A DNA stretch of 64,000 nt from Anisakis pegreffii. Lineage: Eukaryota; Nematoda; Chromadorea; Rhabditida; Anisakidae. A model generated the notes under the pieces. The model made no database searches and was not told the DNA's origin. It saw nothing but the letters and a program-made list of their open reading frames with translations. This document shows positions 11,863 through 24,967 of this stretch, piece after piece (the stretch's first letter is position 1; each line of letters opens with the position of its first letter). The DNA lies in NCBI GenBank assembly GCA_035041965.1, contig JAPYMA010000529.1, positions 1 through 64,000 on the forward strand. The letters are read 5' to 3'. The translations under genes and the position numbers were made by a program.

Positions 11863-14296
11863 ATTAATCCTTTGCAAATGTTATCTCGTGTCATACTCAT
11901 TTGAAGAATGCGAATTGTTTTGCAAAATAACTCATGCATTCATTTACTTCCTATCAACAGTTTAAAATCCTTCGCATACGTTTTCGCTTAACTACTCTTT
12001 TAAACGAACGTCTCACTTGAGTTTCTTTTTTTTTTTTCAACGAAGCATAACAAATGATTAACTTGACAAAACGCATAGACATGTGGCTCGTTCGGTCTAT
12101 TGATTTTCTCATGTATTCTCTCGAAAAACCTCAAAATAAGCACTGAAGTGTCTGTTGACTTAAAAAGCATATGAACATGCATTTTCATATTTCGCAACCT
12201 ACAAACCAATCAAAATTGTACATTTCGTTTGCTTTGTAATGAGAACGGAGGCATGAAAGGAAAAACATATCCATCTAATCGCCAAATACTTCCAAATGCT
12301 TCCAAATAATGACTGGTAATCGTTCGAATATGTCTGTTCAGGGTAATATATTATAGGAAAATAAGATGAATGCGTCTATCCACACGATATTTTGTGTAAA
12401 AAGACAGCTGAATGTACTTTCAGCCGAAGTGACAACTCCTTCCACACTAATAACAAATGACTTGGCGATGGCGATAATTCATCAGACCTTCAAAACTGAT
12501 AGTGCCGTCAGTATGACTAACGGAAGGTTTTGTTTCATTTGGGCGACTCTTGCTCGAATCGATGATGGTAAACAACATAGGGTCTATGAAATGGATGAGT
12601 GACTTTTTTTGATGATTATGAAAGCGATTGGTTCGCTTTTGTTCAGGACCAAACGCAGTTCACAGCGGTTAGAATCCGCTTGAAATTGTCGAAAAATGAA
12701 CCGTTTGTTTGTTTTTTGTTTTCACTTCCCAGAAAAATTTGTTTGACCATCATCCGAGATCAAAACGAGCATCGAATGTGGTGGATCGATAAAGCCAAAA
12801 TGTTTAGGCGTTTCAAGATGTTTGAGAGTTGTGAGGAGCTCATGAAATGGTTATGATCAAGGCGTAATCATGCAAATAAGTTGCATCCACCCCGGAGAAC
12901 CCTGACTTATCAGTAATCATTGAAGAACTGAAAAAAAAACGTGAAGAGATTCGAGTTGAGGAATCGAAGAAACGAGAAACGAAACTAACGGTGAGCCATA
13001 TGCTGGTTGAATGGAAGATAACGGAGGCATGTGCATGAAAGAGCGTGAAGGCAGCCCATGCGTAGCTGTAATCACGTTGTTCACAACGATCCGCAGCCTC
13101 AATCAAAAAATGCCAAATGAAGACCAGATATGAAGTCATAACGACCACATCGCATATGGCCACTGAACACAGTAAAACATTCACCGGTGAGATCATCGTT
13201 GGCCTTGTCAGCACTAATATAGTGACCATATTCATGACGGTTCCTGAACAACGCTTGTGAATTGTAATCGAAATAACTTTTGAGCATCATTAGCCACTCA
13301 AGATATTTTCATGCTTGTGTACATTTAATTTGCATATCCCACTTGATGTTGCGAAAACATTGCAATCTTCCATGATGAAACAGGAGTTTTGATCTCGACA
13401 TAGATATTTATTATGTTGTACTGCTGTGATGGATGGCGTTATTGACTCATGAGGTTCCCTTTTTGGGATGATTTTTAGGATGTTTGAGGGCAGTTTTCGA
13501 AGGCAATCAACGATGTGGATTGTTTAAGCACGCGAAAAATATAATTTTTTTTGATGGCGAGTGACATGTGCATTCTCATATGCAATAGATAGAGTGCAAT
13601 TGCGATTTGATGAAAACGGTGTCGGTATGAGGGAAATGATTTTGAATGTTGAAGGATTTATTGTTTTGAAGCGGATGCACATAACTAATATTTACGAGTG
13701 CGTCCATGTTTGAGTGCTTGCGATGGCGATTTTGTGCGATTCAGAAACACTTAAGGATGATTTATTCATTCCGAATGCGAAAATTTGATGTTTTTTCATG
13801 CGGGATTTTGATGTGCTTCTGTCTCTGAGAAACATTTTGACGAAATTAATTAGAAGTGGACGCTATTTTGGAACGGAAACAATACGACGTGATGAATCTG
13901 AATAGATTACATAACGTAATCTATTCAAATTCGTCACCTCATATTGTTTGACGTAACGAGACTGAAAGATTTGAACAGACTCAAATGATGATGTACTTGT
14001 AATAAGGACTACAAAAAAAATTCCACTGTAAAAGTAATATGAATCTCCAAAATTGATCATTTTAGAGTCACTGATCCGTAGAGAACTTTTAGTAATTCGA
14101 ATGAATGTGTTGTCGTAAGTTAAAAGTTAAGGATAAAATAATGAAAGTTCAACTAACCAGCCACACAAAGACATAATGCAATATAAGGATGCACTATTCC
14201 ATAAGCAGTATCGAACTGCGCAATTGCGGCGATAAGCCATGTGATGTTCGGTAGTGGTACTGATCCAATTTCGCATGCACCGCCACTCATGATCAT
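5181..14296 (-). CDS. DMSR-like neuropeptide G-protein coupled receptor (11 exons, 695 aa)
   Basis: Seven-transmembrane receptor at the plasma membrane, probably for FMRFamide/myosuppressin-like peptides. Exons, 5' to 3': 14296-14158, 13243-12990, 10762-10613, 9783-9595, 9167-9045, 8656-8513, 8138-7993, 7305-7221, 6859-6693, 6107-5636, 5399-5181. All phases agree and the sum is 2088 nt. Seen in the sequence: an N-glycosylation site NIT; TM1 with HPYIALCLC; VLTRPTMISPVNVLL and VMTSYLVFIWHF (TM2); TM3 and TM4 with AQIRVLTI (no DRY) and VNIPNFMTFE; an acidic second extracellular loop of about 60 residues; TM5 followed by HRRRSLAQ; TM6 with IFLIAELPQGVMSVL; TM7 with GNLMDLLSLINSAVNFLIY. These match the nematode DMSR/Srw class. 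The tail is unusually long (about 320 residues) and rich in Ser, Thr and Pro. The start is the first in-frame ATG after a stop; a second ATG is two codons on. The exon 6 acceptor (8656 versus 8674) is the weakest junction. The ligand is inferred from family only. Confidence 0.85.
6185..6328. repeat. Direct repeat unit B in a GPCR intron
   Basis: Second copy of the roughly 145-bp unit at 5030-5175. It lies in the intron between receptor exons 9 (ending 6693) and 10 (starting 6107). The last two coding exons are therefore bracketed by the two copies. Nearby, a separate 20-bp string GGAATGCTTAGGAGAAAAAA occurs twice, at about 6350 and 6625. Confidence 0.8.
11827..11862. repeat. (CTG)12 microsatellite in a GPCR intron
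   Basis: Twelve uninterrupted CTG units on the plus strand, which are CAG in the receptor pre-mRNA. It sits between exons 2 and 3 and is not coding in the receptor model. A minus-strand open frame through it gives a poly-Ser run and is judged spurious. Confidence 0.95.
12366..12856 (+). other. Nested plus-strand ORF pair within a GPCR intron
   Basis: Two adjacent open frames, 12366-12602 (78 codons from ATG) and 12599-12856, lie antisense in the 2.2-kb intron between receptor exons 2 and 3. The second encodes a hydrophilic, protein-like segment (ending in MFESCEELMKWL) but has no ATG at its start. The frames change at a run of seven T at about 12604-12610. This could be one intronless nested gene interrupted by a frameshift (pseudogene or sequence error) or two chance frames. 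No family was recognised. Confidence 0.3.
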
Positions 14297-16689
14297 TGTC
14301 TCATTCGTAATTCAGTCGCCATTCGGGAGCACCACAAACAGAATGTCGGTCGGTTATTGAGCCTGGAGGAACACACAAATACCTGATTGAGTTGGTCTAT
14401 CAATCTCATGACACTCCTCCAACGAATTACGTATGTTCACAATATGTAACAATGTTGACCTTTGTAGCAATTGAATTTACATCCTGTTACTCGTGTTCTA
14501 CCTATATGTTTAATTAAGCGTTTAATTAGATTTGATTTTGAGCCTTATTAGAATTAACTACAAGTAATCAACGTAAATCATGCTTGAGTGTGTTCAAAAA
14601 TCTCCAGTTGGCAGGAAATCGGCGAATGTACTGGCTGGGCTGGGCTTTTATCTGGTCAGGAACAGAAGCAGTTAGCGTGCTAGGTCGGATTGATGAGGAT
14701 CTTGATAAATCGAATATAAATCAAAAAAAGTACAGATTCAGGAACGGAAAAGAGGAAAGAAGTGCAGTGCATGAATCTAACTGATTCTTTTTAGAACGAG
14801 ATTTAGCCCTAAGGGTTTGACGAGTTGTCGATGAGGATGGGGATATATTTTGCATTTTGTTTTGAAATGGTCAGTGAGCAGTGAACGAATTGCTCACAGT
14901 CGCAATGCTGAACGTGTGCAATGCATACACTCAAATAGTCGTCAGTGCTAAACGGAAGCTCTCAAAGACAGATGTGTGCTCACTGTTCAATGAGGAACTT
15001 ATAACGGAAATCATTCTCTCATAATCATTAAAAACATTCGTTGGCATTGAAATGAATATTGCGATTAAACGATCTAATTGACACATTTTCATTAAAAGAG
15101 CGAAGAAACGTAAATTAGAGAACGGGTATCATGATGCAATCGGCTAAAATCTATTCAGTAGTGAAAAGCATTTGACAACTCATATCGGTTAACTGTCATT
15201 CAAGCATCCACGTTCATCCGTTCCTCGGCGCAAAGCTCATATGATGCACTCGTGTTGTTCACTGATCAGAGTTAATCAATCAAAGATAACATCTTGGTCA
15301 CTAAAAATAGAACAGTGCTTCGCCAACTCATTGCCGACTGTCAAAATGTTAGCTGAAGGAATGAGTGATCAAAACGACATATCGAATGATTAAAGGTGAA
15401 TTTGAGGGAGCAACAAACGAAAAACGAATTTGAGTGTATCTCAGTGATCACTTTGTTTTGGTTTCTTTCCATAATCACAACTTCTTATGCAAGCAGATAA
15501 ATCAAGATAACAACAACAAATTTCGAACATTAACTTAGTGTAATATAAGCGTAAACGTATGAAATTAGCACAATTGTTGTTTCGGTGTGAGTTGATGAGA
15601 AATGATATGACAGAAATAGAGCGCATTTGTTTAAGCAATAATTGGGAAAAGTTATACGGATTTTTTTGCCTCAAGTGACTAGAATGCAAACAAATAGAAC
15701 TGAAAGGCAGGGTCAGGATGGCCAGAAGAAATTTGTTTTGGTTCGTTTGATGCAAGAAAGTCATTGTGAATGTTGTAGATTTTGAATGGTCTTCCAACAA
15801 TACGATTGTGTCAAATAGAAAATGCTACTGAAAAATAACACCACGCTCCAGCAATGCAGCATCTGATAGTCTGCAACTGCATTCACCTTTCAAGCTAAAT
15901 AAACACAATGGCAAACGATGCAGTACCTGACTAAACAATATCAGTGTTTACATTTTTATTCAGTCTAAATGCTCGAATGTTCAAGGACAAGGCACTTAAG
16001 AACAGATGAGTTTGTTTTGGCGTGAATGTCTACACGCCCATCGATATATATGGGCCGCACTACCAGCCTTGCTCATTCATATCTGAACTGTTGTTGGCTA
16101 AAATGCAGAAAGTATCAGTTTTGAATGCATTTCCAGAAGGTACACCCACTCGAAGAGGGGAGCAGGAAAATGTTTAGTAGATGAATGAAAGGATGCTTTG
16201 TAAGTTGTTAAAAGATTGTGAATTTTTTCGACAGAAACATAATCCGGATAGTTGTATGAATGAAAATAGAATCTCTGAGAACTAAAGATCCCGGAATCGG
16301 AGTTCAGGATGCCTTCGAAATTTCCCGGAATTCAGAATTCAGGATGCCCTGAAAAGTTTCCTAATTTAGCGTGATTTCCACTGTGACTTTGAATACGTTA
16401 TCGATATAATTCAGTTGCAAATAAATCTGCAAATGAAGTGGAGATAAACCACTCTGTAAATTGAATTACGTTGATGGAGAGACATAGAGCTCGTCCAAAT
16501 TTGTTTCCTCACAAGCAGATAGCTTTCGTCTCTGGAGAGCACTTCGGATACAACGACAGACAAATAACTCAGTTCATTGAGGCAATTGCGATTCATCGTT
16601 TTGTTTTTCATTCGTGGTTGTTAGCATGTTCAGTTGGTTGCCAAAAAAAGCACTACTTTCATGAGCGTTGAACGTGCTGATGAAAGTGC

Positions 16690-16728
16690 TTGCAGATAAA
16701 TGTGCCTAAAAGCACATTTATGCAGCAT
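16690..16728. repeat. Short hairpin-forming inverted repeat
   Basis: AGATAAATGTGC, then CTAAAA, then GCACATTTATGC forms an 11-12 bp stem with a six-base loop. It lies in gene-free DNA. Its function is unknown. Confidence 0.6.
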
Positions 16729-19700
16729 CTATTGACATCTCCAGAAGCTCATTTACATTTATTCTTTCAAAAAACACCACTAAAGTTTTACGATGCAATT
16801 CTGTGTCTGGCAGCAATTCGTTTCTGAAGCATTATTTGATGAACCTGCTCTAATTATCAGAAAAATTTCACATCTTCATGAGAACACATGCATTCAAGTA
16901 AGTAAATCGAAGCAATAAATAGGAATTACGTTCACAACAAGTATTCCATCTTGAATGACCTATCAGACTTTAGGGGACTTCACGAAACACTCTTGGCGAT
17001 CTAGATTCTTACATGTTACTCGAATGGCAACGAGTCAAGGGTCACAAGCAATACCTCTCTGTATGAGATAAAGCATGTGCTAACCGGTACGGAGTCTCAC
17101 ATGGAAACTGTTCACTGGTCCGCCGATTCTGCGAGTGAATCATGTTAAAATCCGTCAACTACATCTTTTCATGAGCAATAATAAACTGAAGTCGAGCATA
17201 GAAATCCTTTTGTTATTCGATCGCGCTTCACGGATGATTTATTCATGAGTAGAGACCAAAATAATGGAAAAAGATGATCGAATTAAGCATGTATGTGATC
17301 AACTTAAGATAATGAATTCGATAAGAATGAGATGATGAATTTGATTGTCTTCGATGCGATTATGGCAGAGTCGTGAATGAATATTCGGATAGGCCTTATT
17401 GAGTTACGAAGTGAAACAAAGTTGTGATCATGGAAACAGTAACAAATCGAGTGGAATGTGATTATGTACTAATAGTTGAAAAGAAATTACAGCAAACTCA
17501 GCCATGATCACAGTGTTTGGTGAGCAATACACGTCAAATTGTTATTTCATTGAATTATTTTAATGAGACGTTTTAAACGGATCAATTTGACAAGAATGTT
17601 AAGTGAAGAGTTAAAAATGCAGTTGAAACACATCGGTTAAAATTAATAACTGAGAGATTTCTGAACAAGCCATCTAAAAGCTACGGAAAAACACAAGCAA
17701 ATAAAATTGAAATGCAAATATCAATAATAAACTGAATTAAGTAGATGGCATGAAGTGAATCGAATAGAAGCGAACTGAATATTGAATAAGGTTTAGCTTT
17801 ATTGGCTGACGTTGTACATCCATTCAGCTATCTCCTAGCCTCCATAAATAAATCTATCCGGTGGGGCGGTTCAGTGATGGTCGGCGGCATGGAACCAAAC
17901 TTCAGCGCTTCGTTTTCGTTACCATTTGGCGGTTGATTATGTCGTTGATCATTCGGGTAATAATGATAATGACAATGAGTTTGATGCCTGCTGGCACTGA
18001 GCTACGCAACAAATCAATTGTTATCTCTAAGGAGTACGGATAAGAATGAATTAACTGAAGCTAGATGAATGATTACGAGCTAAGTAAATCGAGCGTGAAG
18101 ACCGAAGAATTTGGAGCGTTCACGATTTTTTGAAGGTGACTGCCTAATCCAGAGGTCCGAAAGTTTGGCTGTTTTTTGTTTGGAACGAATGTACTGCGCT
18201 ATTATTGAACGGCTACTAGATTTGAGGCGATGTAGAGCAATGACAATGCGCACAATGACATGACAACAATGATGAATTTGTTATGAGTTCTTGTTTTTCG
18301 CTATTTTTGAAAGCCAACTAGCAAAGTTGTCACTTTTTAGGAACTGAAGGAAAAATGATGATTTTTAAGGCAATTTCGTTTGAGCGGATGAACAATAAAC
18401 TAGGCTGGATTAAATGTGATCCAATTGAGGCAACACAACCCAACATCGAGCATAACAGCAATTGATGGCGTGAAAAAGTTTTCAATTTGAGAATGCTCGT
18501 ATGTTGGGAATAGCAGTCTCCAGAGATGGTGAAATTCTGGGCGCAGGTGCTTCGTTCGTCCAGTTCTTCAACTCAACTTGACCACACACTGGAATCAGTT
18601 TACGATAATTCCCCTGGAGCAATGCAGTTCGCTAGAGAAGTGGTGAAGTGTACGAGAGAATAGCATTAGTTGAATTAAATTTTTGTTCAGGATCGGATTT
18701 AACTGAATGCCATAAACCGAACAGCAAACACACACACATACCCGTAATGATAGTTTTTATTTGAACCACTCTATCAACCGTCCGAATTTGCGATGACTCG
18801 ACAAGTGCCGTTTACGTGCTGGTTGAGAACTGAACAAATCTGATTATAGCTGCTTGATGGGCGCATTTGTTTGTGAGAGGGATTCGCTTGAAATGGGTTC
18901 CATTTAGATTATAAGAGTTTATTGGGTGATAAGGAAGATTGAAATGCTACGAAGTGGACCTTTTTTGTTCAATGAAGATTTCAGCAGCCGTCTGTTCGGA
19001 CAGAGTGATGAGGCTTTGGAACGTATATTTTGGTATAGTACGAAGTAAAAACTGAATTAATTCGGAATTATTTTGCTATTGATTGATACATTGGGATAGT
19101 TGATATAGAGCGATCAAAATGATATGTCCAGTTGGTAAGTAATGACTGCTTGAAATCGCATTTATGATGTTTAACTGTTTAACTGAGAATATGATTCAGA
19201 CATGAATGTCAAGGCAATTATACAACCAGACTGCGGAAGTAATCTCAGCAGCATTGAGTCATTTTGCATGTGAAACATGAATCAATCAAAAATCTGAACG
19301 CGCATTTCACATCACTCCTCCGGCTATCTGTTCCACAAAACACGGATACAATGTTCACTATGAAGTGGAGAAGGAAACAATTCGATAGTATTTTCGAGCA
19401 TCGCAATATTTATTCGCAAACGACAACCTCCAATGGGAAGTAAATGTAAAAGAAATCTCAAATTAGATTTCACATGTTTTTAGATGCTTTCAACCAGTTC
19501 TTCAGATAAATAATGACTAAATTTTAGTGTATAGGATGATAGGATAAAGTCTTATCACCAATGATGTCACCTAATGAGTTAGGAAATTTGCAGTTGGCTT
19601 TGGAATTATGATCACAATTAAGCGCTCGGCTTCGCAACCATTCACATCATTTTATTGAAGAAGCTCGGCATACTGTAAACTACGAAGCGAGTTACTGAGA

Positions 19701-20767
19701 GACGACAGTGACGGGTCTCATGTAAATAAGACGATAGGCGACCTGTTCGCTGCATAAACGAATGCGATGTAACGTGAACGAACAACATCGGGCGGTGTGC
19801 ATTGTTAACGGGAATAAAGCTAAACTGATGAAGCTATCCTGAAGAATGCCTTTGTTCAAACAGATATATTCTTATGCGGTTGGATGACAGCGTTCATATC
19901 GAAATGGACCACTATTGAAGCAAATGTAGAGCTCGAAACTGATGTTCATCATGTGGAGATGGGATTTCTTGGCGAAATAATGAGAAGAATTCGCATTGTG
20001 GATAACTCGAGTGAGTCGGCGGCTTATTGTCCAAAAAGTAACTGAATTTTTAGTGAAAAATCAAAATCAGTTGAACGATTTCTTAAATTGAGCCAAATCA
20101 ACATACTTTACTGTGCGAAATAAGCACTGACACATACACACACACCGAAATTACGCTGAATTTTGTCTTCAGCAAGAAATTCTTTGAAAAAATCGCAAAA
20201 AAAGAGCAAAAACACATAGCGGTCGATCAACTCGATATTTTGAAGGATTGCGCTTATCAATCGCTGTACTTATCAATCGAGCATTTCGTTTGCTCTTCTC
20301 TTTACTGATACTGTGTAAGGTTTCTTTCATGCGAAACCAATCTTTTAATAAATATTCCTCAAATCAATACATTCCAGCTGTATACATTCTAACAATTGAT
20401 GCACTCTTTGATGGATCTCATGAACTCGAAAAAATGTGAACTTGTGACTTAGGACGCTTCACAACGATGAACTAACAAACTAAAATCAGATTCAGTTGTG
20501 TTTATGAGGCGATGTTGTTTGGGAGTGGAACGCGAATCAGTTTATTTGATGAATGAACGATGATTGTCATGGTTGTTGAATTCTTAGATTTCACTATGGC
20601 GATTGTCATCGGTCATAATGAAGCAGCGTTCGACGGAGCATCGAAGGTGCCACAAATTTTCATTCACTACCAAGAATAATTGGACAAATTCAACAGATTT
20701 TGCAACGATATAATCGTATGGTTCAAAATGATGAAAATAAACTGAAATTGGTTTGAATGTTTACCCG

Positions 20768-20816
20768 AGTGCTTCTACTGCATTGAACCTGAATGCTTCT
20801 ACTGCATTGAACAAAA
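20768..20816. repeat. Tandem duplication, about 22-bp unit
   Basis: GCTTCTACTGCATTGAAC occurs twice, head to tail, with the joining bases CTGAAT. It is a minor local duplication. Confidence 0.85.
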
Positions 20817-22295
20817 CGCCAAACCTTTCAATGATAAACGCTATTTGATTCGCTCCGAAAGTTTATTTTACAATCAATGGGCGTGGATGAAAATCACTTG
20901 AGGGAATCGAAAAAATAATAAGGCGGCTGAAATGAGACGATGGGGAGTGGAGAATCACTTGAAAATTTATTGAATCAGCGGAAATCATCTATTATATTAC
21001 GGTTACGTATGATTATTGTGTGTCCTCGAAGCCTTAGGAACGATTTGAAAAAAGATTAGAATGGCGTTTGACTATGATGGATGTCATTTGCATCAATCAT
21101 ACGAATCTATGCATCTTCTATCAAATTTGCCGTCAGCGATGAAACGATAACCGAAACACGATCAGCAATCATACTGTCCACAAAGTGTACCACTTTATTT
21201 CGATGCGAACGGAAAAAAGCAAAATGCAATCGTTTCATAGATCTATTAATCCCATTATTTTCTCTAATCTCGGCATATTCCTTTGAGAGCAGTATTCTGT
21301 TGCGACTCGAAGCATTAAACAAAAAAAAAATAATTGTTTCGACCCATTTCATCATACAATATGAGCAGAACATGTGCGTTTGATTTATTTTTCGCAATTG
21401 GGGTCTCAAAGAAACGAATTTTTTGGGCGCTGCATCAATTTTGGCCAACCATACATATGACTACTGATGAGGAATATTACTGAAGGATCTATTGCCTCCT
21501 CGAATAGCCGACGTCTGATTATTTTGGTAATAACTTGTTGAAATATCATTAACATTCAGAGGGAAGTTCACTTCACACATTAGTTGAACATCGGAATTGT
21601 AGAAATATAAGAGTTGGTAATTTGGTATTATTCCTCTCGAAGAGACTAAATGATGTGATGACAACAACATATTTACAATATATTACTGATTAGGAACACC
21701 ATCTGATAGGGAAATAATTCCGATTCGAATGATTTTTGCTTAAAACCAATGTATAGTTGTGGAGTCACAGATTTGAGGTTAGAAATTAAGAGAACTGCGA
21801 TTATTCAGTTCAGACGTCAAAAATCAATTCAACTTGATTTTATCTTATTCTGAAGTTGTAGTCAGCAGCATATCACAACATCGAAGAGCGATCGCCATCT
21901 TTGAAGCTTCTTCGGCAATGTATTGTTCACTTTGATAAGTAAACATTGAAGAGGCAGCAGTGAGCTGAACTTTTTTATTGTCTCAAGAGACGTTGAACTT
22001 TTTAATATTTTAATATCTTTAATATCAATATATTTTTAACATCTTTTAATATCTTTGATTTGATACTGACATCGTTTTGCATTTGTTCGTTTGGCTCACT
22101 GATGAGACGACCTGCGTTGTTTAACTCTCGTTTATTAGTTTTTTGGACGTTACGAAGTGGCACTCTCTTCTTTTTGTGCCCGTCGCGAAAGCATCAGCTG
22201 ATAAAATTCATTAAAGTTTTCCAAGTAATCAAAAACGAAAATTTGGAATCATTGAAATGTTCGGTCAATAGGAACACTCGAATTTCCTTCCACTT

Positions 22296-22352
22296 ATGTT
22301 GAATTGCCTAAAGCGTCAATTTATGTGGAATTGCCTAGGGCGTCAATTTATC
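22296..22352. repeat. Tandem duplication, about 28-bp unit
   Basis: GGAATTGCCTAGGGCGTCAA and its near copy TTGAATTGCCTAAAGCGTCAA lie head to tail. The TTGCCTAA word resembles the unit of the foldback element at 24366-24535. Confidence 0.8.
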
Positions 22353-23639
22353 TCATGATATGTCGGATAGACAGTAAAGGAGATCCATGAAAAAGGCCGT
22401 CTTCATGAGGACTAAACTATACGCGATAGTGGTTTATTCAAAAAAAGATTCAACAGCAAATTCAACAAAAAAATATCTTAATAATGTGAAGAGAAGACGG
22501 AGCATGAAGAAGTATTCAGCGGCGATAAAATCGGATTGAGTCGATAAGTTGTATTTGGATATCGCGAAACGCAACAGCTCTCGTCTCGGGTAATAAAGAA
22601 AGCCACTTCACAAAACATCTTTGCATGATGCGTTTCGATGTGTCGTCGTCCATAATGAGATGACTTCGATGTAATTGAACATTTACGTGAGGGTGTAAGG
22701 CTAATGATGCATGTGGCTTTCTTGTCGGGGCTGGCTTCTGCTAGAGCCCTGATTGCACTGATACATCACCATGATTAGCTTAATCGAGTAAAGACTCAAT
22801 CCACTTCATTATCAACAACGCTCACAAACCAAATCGATGCGAGAAGCTCACTTACTATTGGTTGATATTTTCATATTTGATATTTGATATTACATACTTA
22901 AAATATTCGTTTGATATTCGATACTTCAACTGTTCGCATCCTAAGTCGCCTAAGCCTTACTCTCGAATACACTTTCCATGAATATTGCCAGCAACTTTCG
23001 GTTAGGACCAGCGAGGTTCTGCCTAAGGTAAACATGAAGTGCAGTTTTTTAATAGAGTGACAAATGGAGTTTGCTCAGCAAAGATCAAATGGAGTTTCTT
23101 CACATTCACATTCTTAGCTAGAATCTGACGATAACTAATTGAGACGTCTGAAATGCAAAATCTAAAGGTGCCAAGTTACGAAGGATTTCCAATATATTGT
23201 GACAATATTGGTACTTAAGCTGCCATGAATCGTCTGGAATGACAATTCGGACCTCGGTTCAAGAGTCTTATCAGCTAATTTAAAAGAACACTTGCGACTT
23301 GCAAGAACACTTCGATAAAACCTCCGACGTTGGTCAGTCGTGAAAGCAAACAACAAATAAGTGATGTGCGAGAGAGAACTCAGTAATGTTTACTTGCATT
23401 CAATTGATGGAAATTCAAATGAGCAAAGAGCAAATTTAATCACCACTTTTTAAAATGATCACATTGTCAACAGTGCTCATCGCACAACATCGTGAACTAT
23501 CGAAGATGATTTTGCTTTTGAACATACAAATGCACGTTAAATAGTATGAGTAGTTAGTAGTTGCCGCAAATAAATTGGTGGTTAGGCGCGATAGAGATTT
23601 TCTCAGTTGCCATTTTTTGACGGTACGGATAATCGCATT

Positions 23640-24172
23640 TTATCGAGGTCCCAAATAACAAGACACATCTGCGCGCATCTTTGGACCATTGTCAGTACCA
23701 CCTGCAACACCACCAGGAGCGCCACCTGGGCCACCGCAGTAACCACCACCTGAAATTAACTTCAGTAGAAACGGTGGAATGGAACTGGAGTCGCTTGATC
23801 AAAAATCTCTTGACGCAGGAATCAGATCGATAACCCGAATGGCTCAATTACTCGCGACATTCATTATCATCGACGTAACACAATGACATTTGTCATGACT
23901 TGCTGATGAATGGGCTGTGAAACGGTAGTAATCATGCATTCGCTCGTTTGGGTGTGGATGTAACCTGACTGCTCAATGAACACAATTTTATCACCTTCAC
24001 TACCGCCGCCGTAAGCATAATCTTCACGTTGATAACCACCTCCACCTCCATAACCTCCACCGCCCCCATAACCACCGCCACCCCCGTACCCTCCGAATCC
24101 TCCGCCACCTCCTCCAGTAGTACCTGGTGCTCCCGAGCCCGGTGCTCCCATGTAGCAGCTAACGTCACCCAT
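23640..24172 (-). CDS. Glycine-rich small protein, copy A (2 exons, about 95 aa)
   Basis: Exon 1 is 24172-23995 and exon 2 is 23749-23640. The product starts MGDVSCYMGAPGSGAPG, runs through Gly-Gly-Tyr repeats (GYGGGGG units) and an acidic QREDYAYGGG segment, then a second Gly-rich block, and ends DVSCYLGPR. The DVSCYxG motif thus brackets the protein and carries its conserved cysteines. Exon 2 needs a phase-1 donor. AAG|GTGATA is the best candidate and is present in both copies; other donors between 23995 and 23900 cannot be excluded. A TATA box lies about 50 bp upstream of the ATG. No signal peptide is seen. I do not recognise the family; a structural or secretory role, or one in the germ line, would be speculation. 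It is the inverted partner of 24968-25497. Confidence 0.75.
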
Positions 24173-24220
24173 TCTCCTTCTTGGGTCAGATGAGGAATGA
24201 TCTATTGAGTGACCGCCATC

Positions 24221-24228
24221 CTTTTATA
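24221..24228 (-). promoter_or_regulatory. TATA box of glycine-rich gene A
   Basis: TATAAAAG on the minus strand, about 50 bp upstream of the ATG at 24172. The same word occurs at the same distance upstream of copy B, which supports a functional core promoter. Confidence 0.7.
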
Positions 24229-24910
24229 GAGTTTTTTCTGAGGAAATTTGCATAAAGCGTAAATCTTCATAACTTGCATTGACAAGCATTTTTAAAATTA
24301 TACAAAAGTATAATATTTGCAGAAGTGTACCAAGCTGCTGATCGTTCATCATAAGAGACCATGACCGGTCAATCTGCCTAAAGACATTTAGCCTAACGAC
24401 AGTTTGCCTAAAGACACATTGCCTAACGGACAGTTTGCCTAACTTACGGTTTTTTAATGGACACTTGGCCTAACAGGCAAACTGATCCTTAGGCAAAGTG
24501 TCCGTTAGGCAAAATGTCTTCAGGCAGATTGACCGGGTACCATCAGGGACAACCTTGATGTATGGATAATAACTGAATTGATTTAATCAACAGATGAGTT
24601 ACAGCAGATAGAAAGAGTGATTGCTTTAATGACCAACAATTCAGACTGAATCATACAATTCAAAAGTATTATTATCACTGCTCGCGGGTATTATTCGGCA
24701 ACACAGTCGAATTCATGCCATCGTACAAAGTCTTCACACGAATAAAAAGCATGTAATGAATATAACAAATTCGCTTTATTGTGCCGTGAGTTTCATCAGT
24801 GTTTTCTATTTGAGATTTATTCTTCATAAATTTGTCCAATGAAATTTGCGTTCTTGAATTGCTTCATCTCATAAATTTACTGCAAATACAAATTCTTCAC
24901 TATAAAGGTC
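24229..24910. other. Divergent intergenic region between the glycine-rich genes
   Basis: About 680 bp separating two back-to-back promoters. Its centre-left holds the foldback repeat at 24366-24535. Apart from the TATA boxes, the sequences upstream of the two genes are not obviously alike, so the inverted duplication appears to stop near the transcription starts. Confidence 0.6.
24366..24535. repeat. Foldback (inverted-repeat) element built of TTGCCTAA units
   Basis: The left arm begins ACCGGTCAATCTGCCTAAAG. The right arm ends TCAGGCAGATTGACCGGGT, its near reverse complement. Each arm is made of repeated units of the form GACAxTTTGCCTAACG, so the whole 170 bp can fold on itself. It looks like a MITE-like foldback element. 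No target duplication was identified. Confidence 0.8.
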
Positions 24911-24918
24911 TATAAAAG
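24911..24918 (+). promoter_or_regulatory. TATA box of glycine-rich gene B
   Basis: TATAAAAG about 50 bp upstream of the ATG at 24968, with a second TATAAAGG ten bases earlier. An ATG at 24927 falls too close to the TATA box to be in the mRNA, which favours 24968 as the start. Confidence 0.7.
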
Positions 24919-24967
24919 ATTGAGAAATGTCCGGAGCAGCCATTCGTGGCGGAGTTTGTCAAGGAGG

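Larger units (their letters stand above)
14297..23639. other. 9-kb stretch with no supported gene
   Basis: Upstream of the GPCR start and downstream of the first glycine-rich gene. Open frames here are short and lack paired splice signals or recognisable motifs. The region presumably holds the receptor promoter. It also holds a short hairpin (16690-16728), two small tandem duplications (about 20770-20815 and 22296-22350) and an A/T-rich TTTGATATT cluster near 22870. A pair of overlapping frames at 21081-21448 on opposite strands is the most protein-like part but is not called. Confidence 0.4.

Noticed and set aside
11625..11904. Poly-Ser / poly-Leu ORFs at 11.6-11.9 kb
   Set aside because: Both arise from translating the (CTG)12 microsatellite inside a GPCR intron.
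21081..21448. Overlapping frames on both strands, each over 100 codons
   Set aside because: They overlap each other antisense, so at most one is real. No start, splice context or motif distinguishes them from chance.
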